Source of the DNA: Symbiodinium natans
Taxonomy: Eukaryota; Sar; Dinophyceae; Suessiales; Symbiodiniaceae
Assembly: GCA_905221605.1 (NCBI GenBank)
Contig: CAJNDS010000351.1
Coordinates: 62,001 to 126,000 of the forward strand
Length of the DNA: 64,000 nt
Direction of reading: 5' to 3'
This document shows, one piece after another, positions 42,096-52,613 of the stretch (position 1 is the first letter of the stretch; each line of letters opens with the position of its first letter). The translations under genes were made by a program, and so were the position numbers. The notes below the pieces were generated by a model. It had not been told where the DNA came from, searched no databases, and saw only the letters and a program-made list of their open reading frames with translations.

Positions 42096-42799
42096 CTTTG
42101 ACTCGGGACTTTAGTGCCCAGTTTCAGCGGGGTTGCTTGGCTGCAGTTTCTTTTGTACAGGCATCTTCCACGGGCTTACATCCAGGATCACTCGGGTTAA
42201 GGAATCAATGTTTCGGCCAGTCAGGCCTAAACTGTAAGGATGGTTCTAAATTCGACTTTTATTGTTTAGGCCCATGCCTTCTATTTATAACTCTAAGTCG
42301 CCTGGGCTCTGCCCGTGGGCGTCAGAGGTTCCTATACATACACACTGCCCTGCACAGCATACACAACCCCCCACCCTTCCACCCCGCAACTTTTTCTCGC
42401 CACATAGGGTAATCTTGTGATTCGTTGATATTTTGGGGGTGGGGGTGTGGGGGCAGTACTCAGGAAGTCAAAACGGCTGTGGGTTGAACAGCATGTTGCT
42501 TAGGAAAACTCAGCCAAGACAGGAGAGGTCCACTGAGGCCGCGTGGGTCGCAGAGGCCACGCACTTGTGTCTTGCCATCTTGACCGGTCCTGGCTTCCGT
42601 GCCACCGTATAAGGCTATAGTCATTATCGTGATTATAGTCATTGTAGACATAGGAACACTTCGGATTGCGATGCACGTGTAGATGTGTACAATATGGAGC
42701 CCTGCGAACACCTCACACGCTGGTCTGAAGCTCGACTGCGCGTTTATGGAGATCCGACCTCTCGTTGCCCTTTCTTGCGCTCTGGGTTTCGACCGTGTG

Positions 42800-43012
42800 G
42801 GCTTCAGATTACCCCTCACAGACACAAACATGCTCGCGGTCCAGCAAATGAAGCTGCTCTGCATGAGTTGGCGGAGGTTCGCGTATTCCTTCAGCCACAA
42901 CCCGTGTGGAGGCAGTGTGTGCATGGCCCTCAAAGTATCGCATAGTATCACGACCATTCTTCAGCTCCTGTGACAGTGCGCCACAGGTGTCCGCAACATC
43001 GAAGGACCTCGG
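42800..43012 (-). CDS. Exon region of unknown gene, frame uncertain at 3' end
   Basis: The 5' part reads SFDVADTCGALSQELKNGRD then TMRYFEGH. Further on two frames are protein-like: one continues STRVVAEGIREPPPTHAE, the other reads LPPHGLWLKEYANLRQLM to a TCT/GTGAGG donor. A small intron or frame choice here is unresolved. Confidence 0.6.
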
Positions 43013-43123
43013 CTCAGGGACTGAGCTCCTGTTACTTCTACCGAGTGCTCCAAATTGTTCAAGATTAAGTGTTGGAAGCCTTAGCTTGAAGTTGCATGAT
43101 GCCAGATGATGCCAGCCCGAAAC

Positions 43124-43222
43124 GGGCCCGAATTCTCGGTCCGAGGACCAGCTGAGCGTGAAGGTCTGGAGAAACTGCGAGGGCTTCTTCCTTGGCACGA
43201 TGAACGAAGGGTCCCAGCCGGG
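43124..43222 (-). CDS. Exon of unknown gene, 33 codons
   Basis: CGTAAG acceptor, GGGCCC/GTTTCG donor, phase 0: PGWDPSFIVPRKKPSQFLQT then FTLSWSSDREFGP. Clear coding character. Unassigned. Confidence 0.75.
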
Positions 43223-45146
43223 CTTACGCAACCTTGAACCCGAACTGTCCGAACTTTTCAAAGCCCTGAAAGGGTGTCACACAGCGCATGCAAACTTGGA
43301 TCGAAATTGACCTTAGAGTTTTCAGCGTGCCACGGCATGCTCGTGCTTAAGAGGAACTTAAGAGCCTTTGCTAAGCGGCTGTTACCCACGCCAACTCTGG
43401 GTAGCAGCAGCCCTGAATGTCACAGAATCTCACAGCCAGTCCCTACTTCGTGAGGCAAGATGCAGGACGATCCATCCGGTCTGGTGCCTGGTCCCAACAC
43501 GCAGCAAACAGCCTGCTCACTCTTTGAAGCCGCCCGATCCTAGTACAGTAGCTGAGAATCTGAAAATAGCCGAAAACACGTTTACTCGACCCTGCGTCTT
43601 TCGATCGCAACATGCTCTGCTGAAGGAAAATCGTTGGCCGCCTGAGCCTAGACTCGCCGCACCCAATCCCTCATGTCAGGCATCTAGAAGTCCTTTTAAG
43701 TCCTGTTCTCGAACCGGTTCCCAAGACCTTGGAATACCTTGGACGGACATCGCCAATCAAACTGCTGAACAAAAATCAATTCACCCACCTCCCTGGTACT
43801 GCAGACCAGGCACGGAACAGCCGTGGAGTTCGAAGCAACATTTCCTTTGCTCGCTGCGAGCAAGGAAATTGCCTGCGTCGTGGTTGTGGAGGTGGTGGAG
43901 ATGACTTTCCTCGGTGGACGAGACATGACCCATTGCCGCCCTTGACTTCTGCAACACGAGCAACAGCCCTGATACCCTCTTTTATAAACCCTATCATACG
44001 TTTGGATATCATGACGCCGCATGCCGGCATGCCTGTCCTCCTGTTGAGTCCGTCACCCAGTGGTCATGCTGCTCAGGGCTCCAAAATGTACCCCTATGAA
44101 CAACTATATAGTCCGCTTCAAGGTTTGGTTGGGGTTTCGATACTTTCACATCCTTCCATGCAAGGACTGCAAGGATGTGAAGTTTTTGTGACTCAGCTTC
44201 TTCCCCCACCCCCAACTAACGCCACAGAGGATCCCGCAGAGTATCCCCCCCCCTATATGAAAAACTGCAGAGATCTGCAAAGTATCCACTCCAAAGAATG
44301 CCACACTGAATCCTTGATGCACCCACGAAACTTCGCATTGCTCATCTTTAGGTAGGGAGGAGCTTGAGATGCTCGAAATTCTTTTTCGTGGGCTTAGGGA
44401 TTTACAGCTTAGGGTTGGTAGGGTTGGTAGAGCTGCACATTGCGCAACAACACTTTGCAGCCAAGGAACACGGGGCCCCAGTTTACGAGTCGTGACAGCT
44501 CGTTCTCACCTAGGTCCTGCAGCAGGAGGCTCAGGCTTGCAGGCTCACGCTGGCACCGGGCAAGCAACTGCGTGAGACTTCTGCGGGAGACCCGGCGAGA
44601 AGGAGTAGTTAAAGCCTGCCAACCTAACCAGATCTCAAAAACATCCTATGGACAAAACAGAGCCCGAAAACCAACCCGACCCCTCATCCCCACAAGGGTC
44701 CAGCATGGCTGGCATCTGGCACTCGACGGGAGCCGGGGCGAAGAACGGGGCGACCTGCCAACTTTGGGACACTCGGTCACTCGGTCCCATGCCATTGGGC
44801 AGTATCCCGAAACCTTGTATAAAATGCCCTTCAACCCCCAAACCCTTTTCCCCCTTATAAAGCCCCAACGCCGCCCTACCACGCCGATGCCTGATCCAGC
44901 AGCTCGCCAGTCAACTCGAGAGTTCCCACATAAGCCTGCTCCTTTTGAAAAATCAGGGTGGGTCGGGGTGTTTAAGGCCCTGGCTTCTGCTTTGTTGAGA
45001 GGAGCGGGGTTCGTGTATGTTTGAGCGCGGAAAAGGAAACTATGGGCTTCAGGTTGCGTGCGTCCGTGCATGCGTCCGTGCGTCCGTGCGACCGTGCGTC
45101 CGTGCGACCGTGCGTCCGTGCGCACGCAACAGCGTGAACGTGTGTC

Positions 45147-45645
45147 AATGTGTTTTGTGTGTGTGTGTGTGTGTGTGTGTGTCTGTGTGTGTGTCTGTCT
45201 GTGTGTGTGTCTGTCTGTGTGTGTGTCTGTCTGTGTGTGTGTGTGTCTGTGTGTGTGTGTGTCTGTGTGTGTGTGTGTGTCTGTGTGTGTGGTGTGTCTG
45301 TGTGTGTGTTGTGTCTGTGTGTGTGTTGTGTCTGTGTGTCTGTTGTGTCTGTGTGTCTGTGTGTGTGTGTCTGTGTGTCTGTGTGTCTGTGTGTCTGTGT
45401 GTCTGTGTGTGTGTGCCTGTGTGTCTGTGTGTCTGTGTGTCTGTGTGTCTGTGTGTCTGTGTCTGTGTGTCTGTGTGTCTGTGTGTCTGTGTGTCTGTGT
45501 GTCTGTGTGTCTGCGTGTCTGTGTGTCTGTGGGTCTGTGTGTCTGTGTGTCTGTGTGTCTGTGTGTCTGTGTGTCTGTGTGTCTGTGTGTCTGTGTGTCT
45601 GTGTGTCTGTGTGTCTGTGTGTCTGTGTGTCTGTGTGTCTGTGTG

Positions 45646-45690
<45 letters not shown>

Positions 45691-45776
45691 GCGCGTGCGT
45701 GGGTGAGTGGATGGGTACGCGCGTAGGGGCGTGCGCGCGCATGTGCGTTCTCTGCGTCCTCTGTGTGTGTGTGTGT
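45147..45776. repeat. TGTGTGTC/(TG)n satellite
   Basis: The core at about 45340-45650 repeats tgtgtgtc at an 8-bp period with occasional tgtctg and tgcctg variants, flanked by purer (TG)n. Because 8 is not a multiple of 3 all frames stay open for over 200 codons. These are not genes. Confidence 0.95.
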
Positions 45777-46166
45777 AGGACGTAGGTTCGAGGCTTCAGC
45801 TTGAAGGTCGAGACTCCTTAGACTGATTCGTCATGCGGATTTCTGGCTTGTGGACAACTGCTACAACTAGAGTACCTTCTGAGAGCTGGAGCCATACGAA
45901 ACAGGCACAGGAAGAAGCTGAAGCTAACTGATGTAAGCTTATTAAGCAAAGAAGGCGGCAACAAAGAGCGCGCAAAGGGCGCATTACAACCCTCGGGCAT
46001 GCTTGGGCTGTCAACCCCAGATCTTGATCGAGAACAGCTCCCGCAACCAAAGCTTCAAAGAATGCGCATAAGGCCTTCGGTGCGTTTAGAATTGAAAGTA
46101 GGGGCTCAGTTTGGACTTCAGGGTCCACCCACACCGGGATTCCTTCTCAAACGAAAATCTGGGGGC

Positions 46167-46249
46167 CCTTGTCCTGCTTGTTCATCTTCTCGTAAAAGGA
46201 ACGGACGGACTCCAAGTCGAAGACGATCTTGGACCAGTCATCCATGAAC
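46167..46249 (-). CDS. Exon of unknown gene, 27 codons
   Basis: CCGAG acceptor, FMDDWSKIVFDLESVRSFYE then KMNKQDK plus one base, GC donor (AAGG/GCCCCC). A charged helical segment with unmistakable coding composition. Unassigned. Confidence 0.85.
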
Positions 46250-46927
46250 CTCGGTACCCCTCAGGGTGCAGCGAATGGCCTGGGAGCTACGGTCGGGATC
46301 GGAACGGTGGCAACACGGCAGCAGTTGACACTCGCGGCTTCACATGCACCATCCTGCACCATCCTTCACCATTTGAAGTCAGAAGCCATTGAGCAACCTT
46401 TGAGCTTCCCCCTCACATCCGTGCTGCACCTACGGACACCTCTGGGACACGTCCTATGCACCAGCCAACTTCGGGACATGCGCAACGAGTGACACACAAT
46501 GCACACCCATGCACATACTGGGGGTGTGCATCCTATGCATCGCTACGCGTTTGCATCCACGCAGCTGGGTGGTCCATCGTTCCTGTCTGGGGTTCGCTTA
46601 ATAAAGCCCAAGACTGTCAACCCCCGCCATCAAGGCTACCGTGCGGTGAGTTTCCTCCACAGATTAGCCGCGCAATGATTGAGCCTGCTAGCAACATAAT
46701 TGTTACATCAGCACGGGTTCGGTCATATCAACACAATACGAATAATACGAACTACCTTTTTCAATGGCTAGCCAGCTACTGACAAGTTATAGTGTGAAAA
46801 AAGGCCTCGAAAGTCGTGGTGCTTTGACGGGGCGTTAGGGGAAATGTCAGAAATGTTTAGGCGCATTCGAGCCGGCAAATTTTGTGGAAGCGCAAGACGG
46901 TGCCAATGATTGCCAAGGGCTTGCCAC

Positions 46928-46998
46928 CTCGATGGGAAGCTTGAAGGAGTACATCCCCTCGAAGAGCTGCATGATCTGCGAGTAGGTGTTGTTCATGC
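46928..46998 (-). CDS. Exon of unknown gene, 23 codons
   Basis: AACGAG acceptor, two bases then MNNTYSQIMQLFEGMYSFKL and PIE, donor GAG/GTGGCA. The upstream frame (LRELESCEQTCAHEYA) is also protein-like but in another phase, so a further exon may abut. Confidence 0.87.
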
Positions 46999-47448
46999 CT
47001 CGTTTCAGACTGCCAGGCTCTGCACATGTCCCTTGGCCCTGCATACTCGTGTGCACAAGTCTGTTCGCAGCTTTCAAGCTCTCGGAGCATGCTACTACCG
47101 TGACAGAAAGCCCATGCCGGTGTCTCTGCCTATGACAGTTTGGGGTCGTTGACCGAAGAAAGAAGCACTGCACTGTGCAAGCAAGCAACTCAATGTGTAC
47201 TGCCATGGTACCTGCCGAGGCGATTCACAGAATCGACGTTTGTCATCGACGCATATCGACACGCATGCGAGGTGTGGCATTTGAAGGGCGGAGCATCTCG
47301 CGAACCTGTCTGGAACATCTTGCGTTTATTTGAATGTTTGCGTGCCCGACACCATCACTGGTAGTGTAGCATCAGTGCGAGTTGCGAGGGTTCCATAAGA
47401 ATTCAGCCGGGGCAGCACGAAGGACTGCACTTATTATTTGGCAAGAAC

Positions 47449-47530
47449 AAGGTTATCGAGAAAAGCACTCTTGGCAAGTTCAAGCCAGTAGTTCAAGCCC
47501 TTCTTGTCGAAACTGATGGCGACGTGCGTC
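47449..47530 (-). CDS. Exon of unknown gene, 27 codons
   Basis: GCAAG acceptor, one base plus THVAISFDKKGLNYWLELAK then SAFLDNL, donor CTT/GTTCTT. It joins to 47640-47731 by a 109-bp GT-AG intron with a split Gln codon in phase. Confidence 0.88.
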
Positions 47531-47639
47531 CTTGCTGCCCAAGTCGCATGTGCTTGAACGATGCGATTTACAAGCCATGCAAGAATGGAGCTTGGAGACG
47601 CGCTGGAGCAAGCCACGGGCTGCTACTTCTAGTCCTCAC

Positions 47640-47731
47640 TGCGAAAAGCGTGGCACCGCGCGAGCCTCATCCAACGCCGTCTTGATGAGCTCCTGAAAGA
47701 ACATCCTCTGCTCGTGCAGCGCCGATAGTTT
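47640..47731 (-). CDS. Exon of unknown gene, 30 codons
   Basis: TGCCTAG acceptor, KLSALHEQRMFFQELIKTAL then DEARAVPRFS plus two bases, strong donor CGCA/GTGAGG. A helical, coiled-coil-prone segment continuing into THVAISFDKKG. Confidence 0.9.
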
Positions 47732-47871
47732 CTAGGCACGCTTGCGCTTCAACCTTGCTACAGGCCTAGGGGCTGACCGGTGGTGGGTGAACCCTCAGAC
47801 CGAAGCCAAAGGTCTAAACGCCGCTAACTCAGAAAGACCTGCACTATCCTGCAATCGCAAGCCAAGCAAAC

Positions 47872-47929
47872 CCTGCGCTGGACAGTCAAGAACAGGGAAT
47901 CCCCCGTCCGACACAGCCTTCAGGGTCAA
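47872..47929 (-). CDS. Probable exon of unknown gene
   Basis: CAGCAG acceptor, LTLKAVSDGGFPVLDCPAQ plus one base, donor CAGG/GTTTGC. The frame is protein-like, but its phase to the neighbours does not match simply. Confidence 0.55.
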
Positions 47930-48103
47930 CTGCTGGGCTAAGTCCAAAAGTCTGAAAGCCTGAAGCGTAGGCCTCAAACAGTGAGAGAGATCTCGTGCGA
48001 TCTATCATTGTTTACACCCGAAACCTAGGCGAGAGTGCGTTTGGCACCCTCCGTGAGGCGAGGGCTACAGTAGGGCGAGAGTGCGACTTTGACCAAATCT
48101 CAC

Positions 48104-48204
48104 CTCTTGACGTTGGAACCCCGTAGTGGTGGCACACCGCTCGGGGAAAAGTAGTGCCAGCCAAGCTTCGCAGACTCAGTTGTGAACAGGTACTTGCCCA
48201 TGAC
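48104..48204 (-). CDS. Exon of unknown gene, 33 codons
   Basis: Textbook borders: CCTCCCAG acceptor and AAGAG/GTGAGA donor. It encodes VMGKYLFTTESAKLGWHYFS then PSGVPPLRGSNVK. It joins in phase 0 to 48554-48676. Unassigned. Confidence 0.92.
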
Positions 48205-48553
48205 CTGGGAGGGTTGTAGAGTCAAGGGTTTTAGAATGATTCCGAGTCTGGTGTTTGGGTTCCAAGTACCTACTTGGGGCTCTTTGGAGTGTAGGTGAGC
48301 CCCGAGTCGGAAGTCAGAAGTCCCATGGTAAACCGACCAGTCAAGGAAGTGCACCCGTTTTGGTCCTGGGCGCTTAAAACCTTCACTGGTCATTCCCAAA
48401 ATCATCCCCAGACCAAGGCAGAAATCCCTCCGCTTGCTGGTTCTAGGTCGGTAGCCGATTGAAATCGAAACCAAGGTTTGAAGGGTGGCTACACATAACC
48501 ATAGGGCATCAGATTTGCACCCTTCCCTCATAAGAACCAGCAAAGCTGTTAGC

Positions 48554-48676
48554 AAGGTTTTCAGGCGAGAGGGCCTTGCGGAGTGGGTACTCGTGGGCGG
48601 CGGAGGCACATTGGCAAACCTGGCCAATGGGCTTTGATTGCAGCTTGTTGGTTCCAATCCAGGCCCCACGGGAGGG
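48554..48676 (-). CDS. Exon of unknown gene, 41 codons
   Basis: CAACAG acceptor. It encodes PSRGAWIGTNKLQSKPIGQV then CQCASAAHEYPLRKALSPEN and Leu. A GC donor (CTT/GCTAAC) makes the phase-0 join to VMGKYLF; a GT donor 16 bases later is possible. The 189-codon frame covering this stretch in another phase is a shadow. Confidence 0.8.
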
Positions 48677-49028
48677 CTGTTGAGGCTTTTGGAGCCCTAA
48701 GCTATAATGGGTTTTTGCACGAATGGGTCACAGTTTGCACGGCTGCCCACTCACAGATTCCTTCAGAAGTTCGTCACACTGCCATTGCAGTGCTCCACAC
48801 GAATGCCAGCAGCTTGGGAAGGAAGTTCAGATCTCAAAAAAAGTTCGACGTTCGGGGCTTGGAGGTCCAATGGTTGTTAGTCATAAGGCTGCTTCTGAGG
48901 CGTTGTTCTTTTTGTCGGCTACTCACTTCAGCTACTAGTCGCCCCAAGCTTTCTCCTGACACCCGAACAGCCCGAATGAAGCCTTACTGTTTCGATTCCG
49001 AGGTTGCTACTCAGGTCGCCGCCCCTAC

Positions 49029-49089
49029 CCTTCCAGCTTTGCCTGGCTATCTGGGTTCACCCCAGTGGTCACGCAAGCAGACGCGCAGG
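49029..49089 (-). CDS. Possible exon
   Basis: CCGCAG acceptor, CASACVTTGVNPDSQAKLE with split codons, donor AAGG/GTAGGG. A long plus-strand frame is open over the same bases and is also somewhat protein-like. Confidence 0.45.
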
Positions 49090-49556
49090 CTGCGGCCGGG
49101 TCCTGTTTTGCGGGAGCTTGACAGAAGCCACAGGATTGAAGAATCCTGAAAAGAGAGTTACAGGCTCTTTTCGTGGGAGAGGAACGGACGAGATTCTTGA
49201 GCTTAACACTTTTCAGTCCTGCAATTAGCTCAGGAACTTCGTGGGTTTGTTTTGGGAGTCATCTAGGCTCGGATTTGGAAGGCTGCGCAGCTCGCACTAT
49301 GAGCATACGTACACTTCTACAGCAATATTCCAAGCGCCGGAAAGGTTCAGAGGTCCACAAGGGTCCACAAGCACATTCCCACACCCAACCTTATAAACCA
49401 ATTCCCTGAAACAAGCCGCAATGTCGAGACAGACGTATTCTACAAGGCACGCCGCGTTCGTCCATGTGGTCGACAACTGGCAACTTCCTGAAACACCGTA
49501 AACCAACGTTCGACACTTGGCAACTTCCTGAAACACTGTAAACTCAAACCCTTTAC

Positions 49557-49644
49557 CCTCCTCGAACATGACCTTCTCGTCTGCAGCAATGTAGGGTTGC
49601 AGGGCTTCGTCGTCCAGGATCACTTTCAGCTTAGTGGGGCTCGC
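49557..49644 (-). CDS. Exon of unknown gene, 29 codons
   Basis: CTTCAG acceptor and GAGG/GTAAAG donor. It encodes ASPTKLKVILDDEALQPYIA then ADEKVMFEE plus one base. Coding character is unmistakable, and upstream in-frame TGA fixes the acceptor. It is the first exon below the island that holds the retrogene. Confidence 0.93.
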
Positions 49645-49734
49645 CTGAAGCTTTTTGTTATTGAAGGCGATCGCACGTCAACTTCCCTCGGCTCTAGACA
49701 AAAAATATCTCTTCTTCTCTGTTCTCTCTTCTTC

Positions 49735-49914
49735 TTCTTTTTCTTCTTCTTCTTCTTCTCTCTTCTTCTCTCTTCTTCTCTCTTCTTCTCTCTTCTTCTC
49801 TCTTCTTCTCTCTTCTTCTCTCTTCTTCTCTCTTCTTCTCTCTTCTTCTCTCTTCTTCTCTCTTCTTCTCTCTTCTTCTCTCTTCTTCTTCTCTCTTTCT
49901 CTTCATTTTCTTTC
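49735..49914. repeat. Polypyrimidine array, 10-bp period (TCTCTTCTTC)
   Basis: At least thirteen near-identical 10-bp units from about 49760 to 49890, ending in TTTC repeats next to a SINE-like element. Read on the minus strand it is a GAAA/GAGAA tail, so it may have grown from the element's tail. Confidence 0.93.
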
Positions 49915-50035
49915 TTTCTTTCAGCGCACCTGAAAGCGTGCGTTTCCGGGTCATGCGGTGCAGAAGACTGTGCGGACATTCCGGACAGCAGGCTATAATC
50001 CCTAACCACTACACCCGCAGCACCGACGCCATGCA
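49915..50035 (-). mobile_element. tRNA-related SINE-like element 1
   Basis: On the minus strand it has TGTAGTGGTTAGGG (49998-50011), close to a tRNA D-arm/A-box, then CCGGAAAC (49942-49949), then a perfect 7-bp stem (CTTTCAG/CTGAAAG) and a (GAAA)n tail that runs into the 10-bp array. Element 2 at 52.1 kb has the same order of parts. No clear B-box, and the 5' end is guessed. Confidence 0.5.
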
Positions 50036-50056
50036 TCAAACTTACTGGCATTTTCC

Positions 50057-50500
50057 CTCCACTTCTCTCCTCTTCTCTCCTCTTCTCTCCTCTTCTCTCC
50101 TCTTCTCTCCTCTTCTCTCCTCTTCTCTCCTCTTCTCTCCTCTTCTCTCCTCTTCTCTCTCCTTCTCTCTCCTTCTCTCCCCTTCTCTCCTCTTCTCTCC
50201 TCTTCTCTCCTCTTCTCTCCTCTTCTCTCCTCTTCTCTCCTCTTCTCTCCTCTTCTCTCCTCTTCTCTCCTCTTCTCTCCTCTTCTCTCCTCTTCTCTCC
50301 TCTTCTCTCCTCTTCTCTCCTCTTCTCTCCTCTTCTCTCCTCTTCTCTCTTCTTCTCTCTTCTTCTCTCTTCTTCTCTCTTCTTCTCTCTTCTTCTCCCT
50401 TCTTCTCTCTTCTTCTCTCTTCTTCTCTCTTCTTCTCTCTTCTTCTCTCTTCGTTCTCTTCTCCTCTCTCTTCTCTCTCTGTTCTCTATTCTGTTAATTT
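50057..50500. repeat. Polypyrimidine array, 10-bp period (TCTTCTCTCC)
   Basis: About 27 units of tcttctctcc followed by about ten of tcttctctct, period exactly 10 bp, with a few variants near 50160-50180. The long Ser/Leu/Phe frame across it is an artefact. Confidence 0.95.
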
Positions 50501-50570
50501 CGCTCTTTCTTTCTTTGGAGCCAGGAGCAAGCCACGCGCTCTCTCTCGCTCTCCTTTATCTCTCTTCTCG

Positions 50571-50810
50571 TCACCTTCTTCCAAGTCGGACAGAAGCGTT
50601 GCCTTTGAAATTAGTAGCCATGCTCAGAGCAGGAGCATCAGTGGTCTGTTCGAGGCGATTTGGGTTGTTGGCTGACGCATTCAGCATCCTTGCAACAACT
50701 TGCAGCTGACCCGTGCTTGGCAATATTGCGGCAGCGGCAAATACACAGCTCACCAAGTCCATGGGCGATGTCATTTTACTTTCACAACGGACCCCGCATG
50801 GATGCAACAT
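50571..50810 (-). CDS. Possible coding remnant
   Basis: The frame MTSPMDLVSCVFAAAAILPS then TGQLQVVARMLNASANNPNR looks like an N-terminal hydrophobic segment, but splice borders and a family are lacking. It is on the same strand as, and about 2 kb downstream of, the PP2C retrogene. Confidence 0.35.
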   Translation of the reverse strand: MLHPCGVRCESKMTSPMDLVSCVFAAAAILPSTGQLQVVARMLNASANNPNRLEQTTDAPALSMATNFKGNASVRLGRR

Positions 50811-51254
50811 CCGATGTAGACGAGATCTGGTGACTGGTTGAGGCTTCTCGAATCTTGTCCATTTATATACGATACCTCTTTCAGATCAGGCGCGTCCTTT
50901 CGATGAGGATCTGCAATGGACGGAAGTGTGCTTCCAGCCGCCGGCAGCACTCTCCCGTGCCTGTGGGTGAACATGGGCGAACCTCCGCTGTTGCGACACG
51001 TCCGTAGACATCTCTGGCATCGACCAATTTCAAACAAAGCTTGTCATGCTTGTCTCCGTTGCACCCAGATGGAGGCGAGGCCCGAACATCTGCCGCGACT
51101 GCCTGCCGCCCATGGACTTGGTTAGCTGAGAACCGTGGGGAGGAGCACGGAGCCTTGGAAGCGACAACAGCCCGTTGCACGCTGGTTGACTTGAGCTCAG
51201 TCCCCACCAACTCGAGCCGGCCAACAGCGAAAGAAAGTCCAATCACGGGGGCTA

Positions 51255-51705
51255 TCAAAAAGCGGAAGGGCAAAGGCCACCGCTGCCGAAATCAGTTCTC
51301 GGGCTTCCGGAGCACGTTGAGGCATCATTGATGCAGCAGAAAACTCCTGAGAAAAAGACCGCCAAAGTTGCTTGGTCGTTGAATGTCAGTTGCGGGGTTA
51401 CCTCGACAGGCAGCGGCAGCACCCCCACGACGAAGAGAGCAGCCAGAGTCACAACGATGCCCCAACATTGGGTGCAAGTGGAGCCCAATAGCTCTGTAAG
51501 GCGGAGCACTGGCTCGGCCTTCCCGAACAATCTGGAAAACGAGTTTGCATGCCAGTTTGCGAGCAATTGTGCAAGCTTTCTCGTCCGATGGGGCTGCCCC
51601 TGCGTCCAAAGCTAGACCCAATGACACAAAAAGATCCAGTTGTGGCCACTGCTGATGTGCAAGTTGAACTCGGAGAAAGGGAACCCGATTTTTGCTCTTA
51701 CACAC
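51255..51705 (-). pseudogene. Possible frameshifted coding remnant with a membrane segment
   Basis: The first part reads QLDLFVSLGLALDAGAAPSD then ARKLACKLVFQIVREG. After a frame change near 51530 it reads LRLTELLGSTCTQCWGIVVT then LAALFVVGVLPLPVEV, a plausible transmembrane helix. The two pieces are in different frames without an intron-like gap. Function unknown. Confidence 0.4.
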
Positions 51706-51887
51706 TTCTTTTCCTCTTCTTACAATAGGGCGAGAGGACTGGAGCGCAGTATGCTCACCCTTGCTGCTGAGGTGTTCAAAGGCAAACGAGTCCTGATATC
51801 CTATATCTGTTGCCTCACCCCTTCTCCAGACTCCTCTGCGTGTTCAATGGCGGCCGGACCATTAGAGGAGGCATCTTGACACATCTC

Positions 51888-51891
<4 letters not shown>

Positions 51892-51957
<66 letters not shown>
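51892..51957. repeat. (CT)n microsatellite
   Basis: About 33 CT units followed by (TTTC)n to about 51980. On the minus strand it is (GAAA)n then (GA)n at the 3' end of SINE-like element 2. Confidence 0.95.
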
Positions 51958-51980
<23 letters not shown>

Positions 51981-52130
51981 CGGAGGGCGTGAAGGCCGAA
52001 GCCTCCGGGCGTCATCGCCCGCCCCTGTTTCCGGAGCGGTACTCGGGTACAGTGGAAGACACTGATGTGATGCTCTGCCCCCAACCCTCACTAAGTGTCC
52101 TCTAACCACTACCCCCACCACCCCATCTTC
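51958..52130 (-). mobile_element. tRNA-related SINE-like element 2
   Basis: On the minus strand it has GGGTAGTGGTTAGA (52101-52114), then CCGGAAAC (52027-52034), then two short hairpins (GGGCG-ATGA-CGCCC and a GAGGC-TTCG-GCCTT stem) and a clean (GAAA)n tail at 51958-51980. The order of parts matches element 1, with different hairpin sequence. Confidence 0.5.
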
Positions 52131-52582
52131 CCCATCTTCACATCTCGCCTTCCGAGTGTGAGACTGTGCTCTTCCGGCTCGCACTAGGTTGGACTGGCCC
52201 CCAAACAAAGGTACTACCTCCATACACTATACCCCCTCACGTGTGTCCAACCTGCTCTGTGCTACAACTTAGCCTGCGCGCGAGAAAAACATGCACCCTG
52301 GGCCTCTCTTGGGTTCCCCCGGTTGCTATCTTGGTAGACACAGCCCCGCCCTTTAATTGGCTCGCCGCGGCTTTTCGACACTCTAACTGCTTCGCTATCT
52401 CCTGTAGACGTCCGTCCCCAACAACCAAGCTCCCCCACAATACTACCAGCACCCGGGCCCCACTAGGGAACGGACGCCCTGCATCACATGACTCAATTGG
52501 CCTTCGGCCGTTTTAATGGTGTGTGTTTACTATTATGCGTGTGACAGCTGCTTTACCCTGAAAGCGTTGCTCTCCAGGTGCT

Positions 52583-52613
52583 GTTTTGCCGGTCCATTTG
52601 CCGGCGCAAAACT
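52583..52613. other. Imperfect inverted repeat
   Basis: GTTTTGC at 52583 faces GCAAAAC ending at 52613, with CCGG pairing inside and a short loop. It lies about 20 bp downstream of the retrogene's last stop codon and would form a hairpin in its 3' UTR. A processing role is speculation. Confidence 0.4.

Noticed and set aside
43729-44355. A 208-codon plus-strand frame
   Set aside because: Composition is mixed, minus-strand frames are equally open over most of it, no domain is visible, and it opposes the general direction.
44972-45742. Frames of 190-260 codons across 39.8-40.5 and 45.0-45.8 kb
   Set aside because: They translate 10-bp and 8-bp satellites, which keep all frames open. The residues are simple Cys/Val/Ser or Thr/His/Arg/Asp cycles.
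48100-48669. A 189-codon minus-strand frame
   Set aside because: Its middle part is spacer. Two well-bordered exons (48104-48204 in the same frame, 48554-48676 in another frame) explain the coding signal better.
49998-50011. A functional tRNA gene
   Set aside because: Only the A-box/D-arm word is present. No B-box, no cloverleaf and no acceptor stem could be drawn.
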